Assembly (NCBI GenBank): GCA_000508965.1
Contig: BAHV02000010.1
Location: 124,001-188,000 of the forward strand
Direction of reading: 5' to 3'
Source: Dielma sp000508965
GTDB taxonomy: Bacteria > Bacillota_I > Bacilli_A > Erysipelotrichales > Erysipelotrichaceae
Length of the DNA: 64,000 bases
The notes under the pieces were generated by a model, which saw nothing but the letters and a program-made list of their open reading frames with translations, made no database searches and was not told the origin of the DNA. A program made the translations under genes and the position numbers. Shown one piece after another: positions 8,237-16,554 of this stretch (its first letter is position 1; the number at the start of each line of letters is the position of its first letter).

Positions 8237-8722
8237 TTAATGTGATCCATTCACAATTATTGATGCAATCTTTCCAATTACAGGTACTTCATAAGCGATG
8301 TAATTGTAAGCTTTAATCATTGCGATAACTTTAAAGACAAAAAATACTAAAGTAATAATGCCTGCAATTAATCCAAATATCAGTAAAATAATTCCAAAAA
8401 CACTTCCGGTTAACAATGACATAATCCCTGAAAAGCTAACGAACCAACCAGTTACCATGGCAGTACCACCGATAATAGCTGTAATCATTGAAATAATAAA
8501 TGAAAGAACACCGGGAATAAAAACCAGCATAACTGCCTGAGCACAATGGAATTTAACCAAATCGCTGTCTTTCTCAACAAAGAAAACTATGAGTGGAATT
8601 ATCCAAGCTAATGCTGAGGCATGAAAGGCAAAGCCAACCAGCATCGGTATTAAATAAACAAATAAAGCCACCAGATTTGCATCGAGATTAGCTATTGATG
8701 ATTTATGTGGTTCATAATACAT
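8237..8722 (-). CDS. DUF4870-family membrane protein
   Basis: A 161-aa protein with four hydrophobic segments. The signature is an N-terminal cytosolic stretch, then LVALFVYLIPMLVG, a central FFVEKDSDLVKFHCAQA segment (the Glu-Lys...Phe-His...Gln pattern of DUF4870/Tic20-like proteins), and C-terminal helices ending in VIAMIKAYNYIAYEVPVIG. AAGGAGG precedes the ATG by nine bases. The function of the family is unknown. The gene is monocistronic and divergent from groES. Confidence 0.85.
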   Translation of the reverse strand: MYYEPHKSSIANLDANLVALFVYLIPMLVGFAFHASALAWIIPLIVFFVEKDSDLVKFHCAQAVMLVFIPGVLSFIISMITAIIGGTAMVTGWFVSFSGIMSLLTGSVFGIILLIFGLIAGIITLVFFVFKVIAMIKAYNYIAYEVPVIGKIASIIVNGSH

Positions 8723-8844
8723 AAACGAATCCTCCTTATAAGATATTCTTATTATAATTTATTCTCATGAAATTACAATCATTATGACAGCATTGTAATA
8801 CTGGAAGGAAATAGCTAAATATATAAAAAGTTTTAGCAGACGTA

Positions 8845-8872
8845 TTGACAGAGTGCTAGAATTGAGTATAAT
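8845..8872 (+). promoter_or_regulatory. groESL promoter
   Basis: TTGACA (8845-8850) and TATAAT (8867-8872), consensus boxes with 16-bp spacing. The spacer contains GAGTGCTA, a CIRCE-like half site. Confidence 0.85.
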
Positions 8873-8877
8873 ATGAA

Positions 8878-8904
8878 TTAGCACAAAGATAGTGAGAGTG
8901 CCAA
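8878..8904. promoter_or_regulatory. Degenerate CIRCE element (HrcA operator)
   Basis: TTAGCACAA, a 9-base spacer, then GAGTGCCAA: the 27-base CIRCE architecture with three departures from TTAGCACTC-N9-GAGTGCTAA. Its position just downstream of the -10 box fits HrcA repression. Confidence 0.75.
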
Positions 8905-8920
8905 AAAGGAGGAATACTTA

Positions 8921-9202
8921 ATGATTAAACCATTACATGATTATGTTCTATTGGAAAAAGCAGAGGCTGAAAAGAAAACAGCAAGCGGTATCGTTTTGAC
9001 TGAAGCTTCAAAAGAAAAACCTTCCTATGCGATTGTTAAAGCTGTTGGCGAGGGAAAGCTGGTGGATGGACAATTAGTAAAACCGACTGTGGCTGTTAAT
9101 GATAAAGTAGTTTATAAAAAGTATTCAGGTACTGAAGTTAAAGTAGATGATGTTGAATATATCTTGGTTCCTGAAAGTGATATCTTAGGAATCATGGAAT
9201 AA
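8921..9202 (+). CDS. groES: Co-chaperonin GroES
   Basis: A 93-aa protein with the GroES fold: MIKPLHDYVLLEKAEAEKKT start, the mobile loop (KTASGIVLTEASKEKP), the GEG turn, DKVVYKKYSGTEVKVDDVEY, and the terminal VPESDILGIME. It caps GroEL during ATP-dependent protein folding in the cytosol. AAGGAGG sits nine bases before ATG. groEL follows after 21 bases in the classical operon. Control is by the CIRCE-like site and consensus promoter just upstream, implying heat-shock induction through HrcA. Confidence 0.97.
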   Translation: MIKPLHDYVLLEKAEAEKKTASGIVLTEASKEKPSYAIVKAVGEGKLVDGQLVKPTVAVNDKVVYKKYSGTEVKVDDVEYILVPESDILGIME

Positions 9203-9223
9203 TAAGAAAGCGAGGAAAATGAT

Positions 9224-10834
9224 ATGAGTAAGGAAGTACGTTTTTCTAAAGATGCAAGAGAGGCAATGCTGCAAGGTGTAGATATTCTTGCCGATTCAGT
9301 TAAAGTAACATTGGGTCCTAAAGGCCGTAATGTAGTTTTGGATAAGGGTTATGGCTCACCGTTGATTACCAATGATGGTGTAAGTATCGCTAAAGAAATT
9401 GAGTGTGCTGATAAATTTGCCAATATGGGGGCTAAATTAGTTTATGAGGTAGCAGCTAAGACAAATGATACAGCTGGTGATGGTACAACGACGGCTACTC
9501 TTTTAGCTCAGTCAATGATTCATAAAGGATTGAAGATGGTTGAAAAGGGCGCTAACCCTGTATTGATGCGTGAAGGTATCGATAAAGCCAGCAAGGAAGC
9601 AGCTAAGATTTTATTAAGCAAGGCACACAAAGTAGAAACTAACAATGATATCGCATCAGTTGCTTCAATTTCTGCTGGCAGTACTGAAATCGGCGGCTTC
9701 ATTGCCGAAGCGATGGAAAAGGTTGGTAAAGACGGTGTTATCACAGTCGATGAATCTAAAGGCTTTGATACTGAATTAGAAGTTGTTGAAGGTATGCAGT
9801 TTGATAAAGGTTATGTTTCACCTTACATGGTCAGCAACCGTGAAACAATGTCAATTGAAATCGACAATGCCTTAATTATGGTTACCGATCAAAAGATTTC
9901 CACGATTCAGGAAATTCTGCCGGTACTTGAAAAAGTTGTACAATCAGGCAAACCATTATTGATGATTGCTGAAGATTATGATAACGATGTTGTATCAACA
10001 TTAATTGTTAATAAGCTGCGCGGTACTTTCAATGTTGTAGCTGTTAAAGCTCCTGGCTTTGGTGACAATCAGAAAGAAATGCTGCAGGATATCGCAATCT
10101 TAACCGGCGCTAAATTCTTTGCTAAAGATCTGAATATGGATCTGAAAGAAATGGATATTACTGATTTAGGTTCTGCAGGTAAGATCTTAGTAAATAAAGA
10201 TACGACTACAATTATCAATGGTGCCGGTGATAAGGCTGCTGTTGAGGCTAGAACTGATGAAATTCACAATCAGATGGATAATACGGAAAGTGAATTCGAT
10301 AAAAAGAAATTTGCTGAACGTTTAGCTAAGCTGGCCGGCGGTGTTGCTGTTATTAAAGTCGGTGCCGCTACGGAAAGTGAATTAAAAGAAAAGAAACTGC
10401 GCATCGAAGATGCATTAAACGCTACTAAAGCTGCTGTTGCTGAAGGTACGGTTATCGGCGGCGGTGCAGTATTAGTTGAAGTATACAATGAATTAAAAGA
10501 TGTATTGAAATCAGAGGTTACTGATGTGCAGAGAGGTTTCAGCGTAGTTCTAGATTCATTATTGATTCCGGTTTATCAGATTGCCGAGAATGCAGGTTAT
10601 AATGGTGACGATATTGTTGCATTGCAGAAAGAGGCTAAACCGAATGTTGGCTTTGATGCGAAACTGGGTCAATGGGTGGATATGTTCTCAGCAGGTATCA
10701 TCGATCCGGCTAAAGTTACAAAGAGCGCTTTATTGAATGCCGCAAGCATTGCCGCATTATTCCTGACAACGGAAGCAGCTGTTGCTGAATTACCGGAAAA
10801 GAAGGAACCGATTGCTCCGCCAATGGATTATTAA
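9224..10834 (+). CDS. groEL: Chaperonin GroEL
   Basis: A 536-aa type I chaperonin. Visible are the equatorial ATP-site motifs VTLGPKGRNVVLDKGYG and GDGTTTATLLAQ, the apical domain with GFDTELEVVEGMQFDKGYVSPYM split across residues ~175-200, the intermediate-domain ERLAKLAGGVAVIKVGAATE (residues ~362-381), and EGTVIGGGAV. It forms the double-ring folding machine with GroES. The C terminus ends PIAPPMDY, without the flexible Gly-Gly-Met repeats seen in many homologues. Length is normal. Confidence 0.98.
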   Translation: MSKEVRFSKDAREAMLQGVDILADSVKVTLGPKGRNVVLDKGYGSPLITNDGVSIAKEIECADKFANMGAKLVYEVAAKTNDTAGDGTTTATLLAQSMIHKGLKMVEKGANPVLMREGIDKASKEAAKILLSKAHKVETNNDIASVASISAGSTEIGGFIAEAMEKVGKDGVITVDESKGFDTELEVVEGMQFDKGYVSPYMVSNRETMSIEIDNALIMVTDQKISTIQEILPVLEKVVQSGKPLLMIAEDYDNDVVSTLIVNKLRGTFNVVAVKAPGFGDNQKEMLQDIAILTGAKFFAKDLNMDLKEMDITDLGSAGKILVNKDTTTIINGAGDKAAVEARTDEIHNQMDNTESEFDKKKFAERLAKLAGGVAVIKVGAATESELKEKKLRIEDALNATKAAVAEGTVIGGGAVLVEVYNELKDVLKSEVTDVQRGFSVVLDSLLIPVYQIAENAGYNGDDIVALQKEAKPNVGFDAKLGQWVDMFSAGIIDPAKVTKSALLNAASIAALFLTTEAAVAELPEKKEPIAPPMDY

Positions 10835-10837
10835 TCT

Positions 10838-10867
10838 AAAGAGGGAAAAAATCCCCTCTTTTTTTAT
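10838..10867 (+). terminator. groESL terminator
   Basis: AAAGAGGG and CCCCTCTTT stem followed by an uninterrupted T-run, directly after the groEL stop. Confidence 0.9.
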
Positions 10868-10955
10868 TTCAATGATGACAGGGCTTACATTTTTTGTGAG
10901 ATTTAATAATCATTGAAAAAGCTTAAATTTATTGATAAAAAGGCAGATTTTACAA

Positions 10956-10984
10956 TTGAACTGTCAGTCATATTTCGTTATAAT
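10956..10984 (+). promoter_or_regulatory. Promoter of the riboswitch-controlled purine permease
   Basis: TTGAAC (10956-10961) and TATAAT (10979-10984) with 17-bp spacing; transcription would begin just before the aptamer. Confidence 0.75.
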
Positions 10985-10997
10985 AGTAAAGTATTTG

Positions 10998-11066
10998 TTC
11001 ATCATATAAGCTTCTGATAAGGGGAAGCGTTTCTACCTGGCACCGTAAATGCCGGACTATGATGAA
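10998..11066 (+). ncRNA. Purine riboswitch aptamer, guanine class
   Basis: P1 is TTCATCATA with TATGATGAA. The hallmark core is ATATAAGCTTC, GATAAGGGGAAGC, GTTTCTACC, CCGTAAATGCC and GGACTATG. P2 is GCTTC/GAAGC with loop GATAAGG, and P3 is GGCA/TGCC with loop CCGTAAA for the kissing interaction. The specificity base in GGACTATG is C, which selects guanine/hypoxanthine rather than adenine (U). It precedes a purine permease. Confidence 0.95.
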
Positions 11067-11107
11067 AGCATCTTTTTGCTTTCATTGTGGTCAATGAAAG
11101 CTTTTTT
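11062..11107 (+). terminator. Riboswitch expression platform (terminator/antiterminator)
   Basis: GCTTTCATTG (11078-11087) pairs with CAATGAAAGC (11092-11101), followed by six T: an intrinsic terminator. Alternatively ATGAAAGC (11062-11069, partly the P1 3' strand) pairs with GCTTTCAT (11078-11085) as antiterminator. Ligand stabilises P1 and so permits termination: an OFF switch. Confidence 0.9.
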
Positions 11108-11141
11108 ATATGCCGAACAAAACAGAAAGAGGGATTGAACA

Positions 11142-12497
11142 ATGTTAGAAAAGTTATTTAAACTTAAGGAAAAGCATACATCGGTGAAGACAGAAATTAT
11201 TGCCGGTGTTACTACTTTTCTTACCATGGCGTACATTCTTGGGGTGAACCCGAATATGCTGTCAGCAACTGGTATGGATTTCAATTCAGTATTCCTTGCT
11301 ACGGCTATTTCTTCTGGTATTGCCAGTATTTTAATGGGACTATTGGCAAATTATCCAGTTTCACTGGCTCCAGGCATGGGCGTTAATGCATTATTTACAT
11401 ATACTGTCTGCTTCCAATATGGTTATACATGGCAGGAAGCATTAGCCGTTGTATTATTATCCGGTGTTATTTTCTTTATTATATCTGTAACGGGCTTAAG
11501 AAAAATGGTTATCAATGCAATTCCAAAGCATTTAAAAGCTGCGATAGGTGCCGGTATCGGTTTCTTTATCGCCTTCATCGGCTTGAAGAATGCGGGTATC
11601 GTAGTTGCGAATGCTTCTACTTATGTAGGTCTTGGACCTTTTACTGATCCAACGGTTGCTCTTTGCCTTTTTGGCATCATCGTTACTGTTGTATTGCTGA
11701 TTCGTAAGGTGAACGCGGCTGTATTCTATGGTTTGATTATCACAGCGGTAGCTGGTGTTGTTTTGGGAATGTTGGGTGTATCCGGCATGCCTGCTGTACC
11801 AAGCGGTGTCGTTGACAGCGTACCTGCAATGCCTACCTTCATGGCATTTACCGAAGGTTTCAGCACTTTATTCTCACATCCTGATTTGATTTTAGTATTA
11901 TTCTCTTTCCTGTTTGTCGATTTCTTCGATACAGCCGGTACTTTAGTTGCCATCGCAAGCCGTATCGATCTGATCGATGAAAAAGGTGAATTGATCAATG
12001 CTGAACAAGCTTTTGTGGCAGATTCTGTCGGTACTTGTGTCGGGGCTGTATTAGGTACTTCAACAGTTACATCTTTTGTTGAATCAACTTCGGGTGTTGC
12101 TGCCGGCGGCCGTACAGGTCTTACTGCCGTTGTGACAGGTGTGCTCTTCTTATTGGCGGTATTCTTTACACCCTTGCTGAGCGTATTTAATTCTGTACCA
12201 GTGATGATCGGTGAAACACAATATTTCCTTTCACCGGTTACATCACCTGCATTAATCATTGTCGGTGTGCTGATGGTTCAGCAGCTTAGAGAAATTGATT
12301 GGACGGATCTGGCTATGGCTGCGCCTTGCTTCATTACTGTAATTATGATGGTTTGTGCGTCAAGTATTTCTGATGGCATTGCTTTAGGCTTTATTACTTA
12401 TGGCATTGCTCAGATTGCAACTGGTAAAGTCAAAGAAGTCCATGTTTCAATGTGGGTATTGATTTTGATCTTCATTGCTCGTTTTATCTTTATTTAA
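11142..12497 (+). CDS. pbuG: NCS2/AzgA-family guanine/hypoxanthine permease
   Basis: A 451-aa integral membrane protein with about 13 hydrophobic segments. Diagnostic stretches are EIIAGVTTFLTMAYILGVNP at the start, SLAPGMGVNALFTYTVC, KAAIGAGIGFFIAFIGLKNAG (residues ~136-156), VDFFDTAGTLVAIASR, and STVTSFVESTSGVAAGGRTG. These mark the AzgA-like branch of nucleobase:cation symporters (PbuG/PbuO). It imports guanine or hypoxanthine across the cytoplasmic membrane. The upstream guanine-class riboswitch and intrinsic terminator independently support the substrate: purine excess shuts uptake off. AGAGGG precedes ATG. Confidence 0.93.
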   Translation: MLEKLFKLKEKHTSVKTEIIAGVTTFLTMAYILGVNPNMLSATGMDFNSVFLATAISSGIASILMGLLANYPVSLAPGMGVNALFTYTVCFQYGYTWQEALAVVLLSGVIFFIISVTGLRKMVINAIPKHLKAAIGAGIGFFIAFIGLKNAGIVVANASTYVGLGPFTDPTVALCLFGIIVTVVLLIRKVNAAVFYGLIITAVAGVVLGMLGVSGMPAVPSGVVDSVPAMPTFMAFTEGFSTLFSHPDLILVLFSFLFVDFFDTAGTLVAIASRIDLIDEKGELINAEQAFVADSVGTCVGAVLGTSTVTSFVESTSGVAAGGRTGLTAVVTGVLFLLAVFFTPLLSVFNSVPVMIGETQYFLSPVTSPALIIVGVLMVQQLREIDWTDLAMAAPCFITVIMMVCASSISDGIALGFITYGIAQIATGKVKEVHVSMWVLILIFIARFIFI

Positions 12498-12518
12498 TAA
12501 AATTAGATTCATATTTAC

Positions 12519-12546
12519 AAAGCTGGCTGCTGCCGGCTTTTTTCTT
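12519..12546 (+). terminator. Terminator of the purine permease gene
   Basis: AAAGCTGGC and GCCGGCTTT stem (one G-U pair) followed by a T-run. Confidence 0.8.
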
Positions 12547-12560
12547 TTGAAGTGTTTCAT

Positions 12561-12604
12561 TTGCCAAAGACTGCCTGTCCGCCTATAATTAGATTAAGTT
12601 AACC
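12561..12604 (+). promoter_or_regulatory. Promoter of the ZIP gene with candidate metalloregulator site
   Basis: TTGCCA (12561-12566) and TATAAT (12584-12589), 17-bp spacing. TTAGATTAAGTTAACC (12589-12604) begins at the -10 box and resembles the imperfect palindrome before feoA (40679-40694), suggesting a shared metal-dependent repressor. The site is inferred. Confidence 0.55.
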
Positions 12605-12646
12605 ATACACTATGAAAGAACATAGTAATATAGATGGAGGTAATTT

Positions 12647-13438
12647 ATGGAATCAATTTTATGGGCAGCCGGCGGAACTGGCTTTACCTTTCTGATGACA
12701 ACTTTGGGAGCTGCCATCGTATTTTTGTTTAAAAAGCAGAATACCGGCAACACACAGAAAATATTTTTAGGTTTTGCGGCTGGAGTAATGATTGCTGCCT
12801 CGGTTTGGAGTCTTTTGATTCCGGCGATTGAAGAAGCTGAATCATTAGGTCAGATCGGCTGGGTTCCGGCAGCCGGCGGTTTTATTTTAGGAGTAGGTTT
12901 TTTACTTTTATTGGATACACTGCTTCCGCATCTTCACCCCGGTTCTGATGAACCGGAAGGCTTAAAAAGTACAATGAAAAGAACCACGATGCTGATCTTT
13001 GCTGTTACATTGCATAATATTCCGGAGGGTATGGCTGTGGGACTCTCTTTTGCGCTTGCTGCTCAGCATGGCGGTGATCCTGCATTATATGCGGCTGCTA
13101 TGGCTTTGGCAATTGGTATCGGCATTCAGAATTTTCCTGAGGGTGCCGCTGTCTCGCTGCCGCTGCGTCAGGAGGGAATGAGCCGGACAAAAGCCTTCAT
13201 CTGCGGCAGTCTGTCGGGCTTGGTAGAACCGGTATTTGGTATTCTAACGGTATTAATTGCCAGTGTGATAGCGCCGTACATGCCATGGCTGTTATCATTT
13301 GCGGCTGGCGCGATGATTTATGTGGTTGTTGAGGAATTAATTCCGGAGGCACATTTAGGCGAACATTCCAATCTGGGTACGATGGGGGTTATGGCTGGTT
13401 TTCTGATTATGATGATTCTCGATGTCGCATTGGGATAA
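12647..13438 (+). CDS. ZIP-family divalent metal transporter
   Basis: A 263-aa membrane protein with eight hydrophobic segments. The two metal-binding helices carry the family signatures HNIPEGMAVGLSFALA (about residue 124) and QNFPEGAAVSLPLR (about residue 164), and a His-containing DTLLPHLHPG loop follows helix 3. ZIP/ZupT proteins import Zn2+, Fe2+ or Mn2+ into the cytosol. ATGGAGG precedes the start. It stands alone between two terminators, under a consensus promoter with a metalloregulator-like site. Metal specificity cannot be read from sequence. Confidence 0.92.
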   Translation: MESILWAAGGTGFTFLMTTLGAAIVFLFKKQNTGNTQKIFLGFAAGVMIAASVWSLLIPAIEEAESLGQIGWVPAAGGFILGVGFLLLLDTLLPHLHPGSDEPEGLKSTMKRTTMLIFAVTLHNIPEGMAVGLSFALAAQHGGDPALYAAAMALAIGIGIQNFPEGAAVSLPLRQEGMSRTKAFICGSLSGLVEPVFGILTVLIASVIAPYMPWLLSFAAGAMIYVVVEELIPEAHLGEHSNLGTMGVMAGFLIMMILDVALG

Positions 13439-13474
13439 AAAATTAAGTTATTATAAAGCAATCATTTGAATATA

Positions 13475-13504
13475 ATTAAAAGCACAGGCAGCTGTGCTTT
13501 TAAT
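13475..13504. terminator. Symmetric terminator after the ZIP gene
   Basis: ATTAAAAGCACAG and CTGTGCTTTTAAT, a 13-bp stem with A/T runs on both sides. Confidence 0.8.
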
Positions 13505-13550
13505 TTAAACTTTGCTATAATAAAGAGCATAAAGCGGTGAGGTGATGGTG

Positions 13551-14372
13551 ATGTTTAAGGCAAGTAATGGATGTGTTAAGCTGTCCGATATGGAAATGGA
13601 TTTTATCACTTTTGGCAGCGGCAATAAGAATTTAATCATGATTCCCGGTCTTGGTGATGGCTTAAAAACGGTAAAAGGATTGGCCTTGCCTTTCGCATTT
13701 ATGTACAGGTGTTATGCTTTGAAATATAAGGTTTATGTATTCAGCCGTAAAAATAACATGTCAGCTGACGAATCAACGCGCAGGATGGCTGCGGATCTGA
13801 AAGCGGCCATGGATTATTTAAACATTGACCAGGCCAGTGTCATAGGAATTTCGCAGGGAGGAATGATTGCTCAATATTTAGCTATTGATGCTGCTGAAAA
13901 AGTCGATAAGCTTGTTTTGGCAGTTACCGCAGCGAAACCTAATGAAACAATGCAGCAGGTGATTAATGAATGGATAAGACTGGCAGAGGCTGATGATTAC
14001 CGCAGTATTTTTATTGATACTGCAGAGAAATCATATACTGAAAAACATCTTAAGGCGTACCGTTTGGCATATCCGATACTAACGAGGATAGGTAAGCCAA
14101 AAAATTTAAACCGCTACATAATTCAGGCACACGCTTGTCTCACTCATAACTGTGAAGCTGAATTAAATCGGATTCATTGTCCGGTGTTCATCATCGGCGG
14201 TGATCAGGATAAAATTGTCGGCAGCAATGCCTCGAGTGAATTGGCAGATAAGATTTCAGGCAGCAAACTTCTTCTTTATAAAGGATTGGGCCATGGCTTA
14301 TATGATGAAGCTGCTGATTTTAATGAACAGATACTAGCCTTTTTAAATCAAAATGACATAGAAAAGCCGTGA
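13551..14372 (+). CDS. Alpha/beta-hydrolase
   Basis: A 273-aa cytosolic hydrolase. The oxyanion region is MIPGLGDG, the nucleophile elbow is GISQGGM (Ser, about residue 101), the acid is in IIGGDQDKIVG, and the catalytic His is in KGLGHGLYDEA near the C terminus. Four in-frame starts (GTG 13542, ATG 13545, GTG 13548, ATG 13551) are available; I prefer the last because GGTGAGGTG then lies at a normal distance. A TATAAT box is at 13516-13521. The substrate is unknown; esterase, lactonase and thioesterase roles all fit. Confidence 0.85.
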   Translation: MFKASNGCVKLSDMEMDFITFGSGNKNLIMIPGLGDGLKTVKGLALPFAFMYRCYALKYKVYVFSRKNNMSADESTRRMAADLKAAMDYLNIDQASVIGISQGGMIAQYLAIDAAEKVDKLVLAVTAAKPNETMQQVINEWIRLAEADDYRSIFIDTAEKSYTEKHLKAYRLAYPILTRIGKPKNLNRYIIQAHACLTHNCEAELNRIHCPVFIIGGDQDKIVGSNASSELADKISGSKLLLYKGLGHGLYDEAADFNEQILAFLNQNDIEKP

Positions 14373-14396
14373 GTTCCTACCCACGGCTTATTTTTA
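14364..14396 (+). terminator. Terminator overlapping the hydrolase stop codon
   Basis: AAGCCGTG and CACGGCTT stem followed by ATTTTT. The TGA stop (14370-14372) lies at the stem/loop junction. Confidence 0.8.
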
Positions 14397-14403
14397 ATCG
14401 TTT

Positions 14404-14835
14404 TTACTCTGTCGCAGCTGCTTTTGCTTCATCGTAAGCTTTTTGAACTTCAGGCAGTTTTGCTTCTAGTTCAGCTTTGAAATCTTTGATATCCTCTGCA
14501 AATTCACCGCTGTAATCATCAGCAATCGTATCCAATTCATTGGTAAAAGCATCCATCTGATTATCGATACTATCGGTATGAATCAATGAATCATATTGGA
14601 AACGTGCTTGGGCATAAGTGTGAATAGCCTCAGAATCCTTGTAGTCTTGCAGATCTTCCTTATTAAAATTATAAGTTTTCAGTGCTTCTGAGAAATTGCC
14701 TTCTTCAACATAAGTAATCATTTGCTCATAAAGCTCATCTGCTTTTGTGCTGCTGCTTGGCTGTGACTGACATCCGTATAAAGCCAGTGTTAATACCATG
14801 GCAGCTGCCACTTTTTTTAATATGTTTTTATTCAT
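14404..14835 (-). CDS. Small lipoprotein of unknown function
   Basis: A 143-aa protein with an N-terminal MNKNILKKVAAAMVLTLAL segment ending LYGC, a plausible lipobox (Cys+1; Tyr at -2 is atypical). The mature part is acidic and helical, with a Ser-rich linker and then TPR-like text (LYEQMITYVEEGNFSEALKT). I chose the ATG at 14835 because AGAGAGGG lies nine bases upstream; an upstream GTG in frame has none. It is expected to be tethered to the outer face of the membrane. Monocistronic. Confidence 0.75.
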   Translation of the reverse strand: MNKNILKKVAAAMVLTLALYGCQSQPSSSTKADELYEQMITYVEEGNFSEALKTYNFNKEDLQDYKDSEAIHTYAQARFQYDSLIHTDSIDNQMDAFTNELDTIADDYSGEFAEDIKDFKAELEAKLPEVQKAYDEAKAAATE

Positions 14836-15127
14836 AATGTACTTTCCCTCTCTTTGCACACGATACTTATTATAGCGCTTTTCATTGACGATGAAAAGAT
14901 TAAAATTAGGAAATTAATAAAACGTAGATCAATGATTGGAATTGTAAAAAACGGCTGATTTTGATAAGATGTCATAAACAGATATCCGATTATTAATCGA
15001 TTTGCTTAACAGCCTTAAATTTGGTTTATTCAGCTGTTTTTGCCGCATAATAATGGTTGCCTGTGATTCATGTGTCAGCGTTGCTGTCACAGACGAATTG
15101 ATAAAAGCGACGCAGAAAGAAGGGTTT

Positions 15128-16456
15128 ATGAAAAAAGCCGGAATGATTGATAAAGAATTATTGGATAAGTGTAAAAAAATGACAGCTGAGAATTCAATGG
15201 TGCGTTCTTTGGGCTGTGCTCTTTCAAAAACTGATTTGATGGATGCGGCTTATGACGCGAATGCCGGCCGTAAGCTAACTATGGAATTTTCCATTGATTT
15301 ATGCAGTTCTAAGGTTACAAATCAGAAATCAAGCGGACGCTGCTGGATTTTTGCCGCTATGAATGTCTTAAGAGAAGCAGCTGCGAAAAACTGCGGAATG
15401 GAAAGCATGGAGCTGTCACAGAATTATATTGCCTTTTGGGATAAATTTGAGAAAATCAATTACTTCCTTGAAGCTATACTTGACAGCGCGGATCTGCCGG
15501 TCGGCAGCCGGACGCTGGATTGGCTGCTGCAGGGATTGAATGACGGCGGTCAATGGGATATGATTGCCGAGTTGGTTAAGAAGTATGGTGTTGTGCCTAA
15601 GTCTGCAATGCCGGAAACTTATCAGTCATCGAATACAGCAGCGATGAATCAAATGCTGAATACGAAGCTGCGTGAAGATGCGGCTGAATTAAGAGCATTG
15701 GTTCATGAGGGAAAACCGACGGAAGCGCGAAAAGAAGAAATGCTTTGTGAAATGTATCAGGCGCTCTGCATCTGTTTCAACTATCCGCCTGAAAGCTTTG
15801 ATTTTGATTATCGGGATAAGGATAAGAGCTATCATTCTCAGCATCTGACTCCTCAAGAATTCTATAAACAATATGTTAAGTCAGATTTAAGCGATTATGT
15901 CAGTGTTATTAACGCGCCTACCGAGGATAAGCCGTTTGGTCATTGTTACACGGTTAAATATCTTGGCAATCTCGTTGAAGGAAGCGTCCGATATCTGAAT
16001 GTTGAAATGAATGAATTAAAAGATTTAGTTATTAAACAGATGAAGGATGGCGAACTGGTGTGGTTTGGCAGTGATTGTTCTAAATATGCGGATCGTACTT
16101 TTGGCATCTGGGATCAGGATTCCTTTGCCTTAGGTGAGATGCTGGGCGGCTTAAGCTTCCAGATGAATAAGGCACAGCGCCTTGATTACCGTGACAGTGC
16201 GATGAATCATGCGATGGTGCTTACCGGTGTCAATTTAGATGCGTCAGGAAAGCCAAACCGCTGGAAGATTGAGAACAGTTGGGGCGAGGATAAAGGTGTG
16301 AAGGGTTACTTTGTTGCCAGTGACAACTGGTTTAATGAGTTTACCTATCAAGCTGTAATCCACAAGAAATATCTGAATGAAGCACAGCTGGCGGCATTAT
16401 CGAAGGAGCCTAAAGAATTAGAACCTTGGGATCCGATGGGCAGTCTGGCAGTTTAA
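15128..16456 (+). CDS. pepC: Aminopeptidase C (bleomycin-hydrolase family, C1B)
   Basis: A 442-aa cytosolic cysteine aminopeptidase, matching the ~445-aa family norm. The catalytic Cys is in SSGRCWIFAAMNVL (about residue 72), the His in MNHAMVLTGVN (about residue 367), and the Asn in ENSWGEDKG (about residue 388). The frame extends 42 codons upstream to 15002, but that part has low-complexity cysteine-rich text and no ribosome site, whereas GAAGGG precedes ATG 15128. Family members form hexamers that trim N-terminal residues from peptides. Monocistronic with its own terminator. Confidence 0.93.
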   Translation: MKKAGMIDKELLDKCKKMTAENSMVRSLGCALSKTDLMDAAYDANAGRKLTMEFSIDLCSSKVTNQKSSGRCWIFAAMNVLREAAAKNCGMESMELSQNYIAFWDKFEKINYFLEAILDSADLPVGSRTLDWLLQGLNDGGQWDMIAELVKKYGVVPKSAMPETYQSSNTAAMNQMLNTKLREDAAELRALVHEGKPTEARKEEMLCEMYQALCICFNYPPESFDFDYRDKDKSYHSQHLTPQEFYKQYVKSDLSDYVSVINAPTEDKPFGHCYTVKYLGNLVEGSVRYLNVEMNELKDLVIKQMKDGELVWFGSDCSKYADRTFGIWDQDSFALGEMLGGLSFQMNKAQRLDYRDSAMNHAMVLTGVNLDASGKPNRWKIENSWGEDKGVKGYFVASDNWFNEFTYQAVIHKKYLNEAQLAALSKEPKELEPWDPMGSLAV

Positions 16457-16483
16457 GGTGTTAGAATCAATGAATGTATAAAT

Positions 16484-16550
16484 AAAGAGCTGTAACATAT
16501 AGTAATTACTCAAGATTTGTAAGTATCTATATGAGTGCAGCTCTTTTTAT
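16484..16550. terminator. Bidirectional terminator between pepC and the PRD regulator
   Basis: AAAGAGCTG (16484-16492) pairs with CAGCTCTTT (16538-16546); an inner pairing of CATATAG with CTATATG extends it. It is flanked by A- and T-rich runs on both sides. Confidence 0.75.
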
Positions 16551-16554
16551 TTTA

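Noticed and set aside
11429..11647. Open frames inside the purine permease gene in other frames
   Set aside because: Shadows of a clear membrane protein, without ribosome sites.
15002..15127. N-terminal extension of pepC with cysteine-rich hydrophobic text
   Set aside because: No ribosome site, and the 442-aa form from ATG 15128 matches the family length and has GAAGGG upstream.
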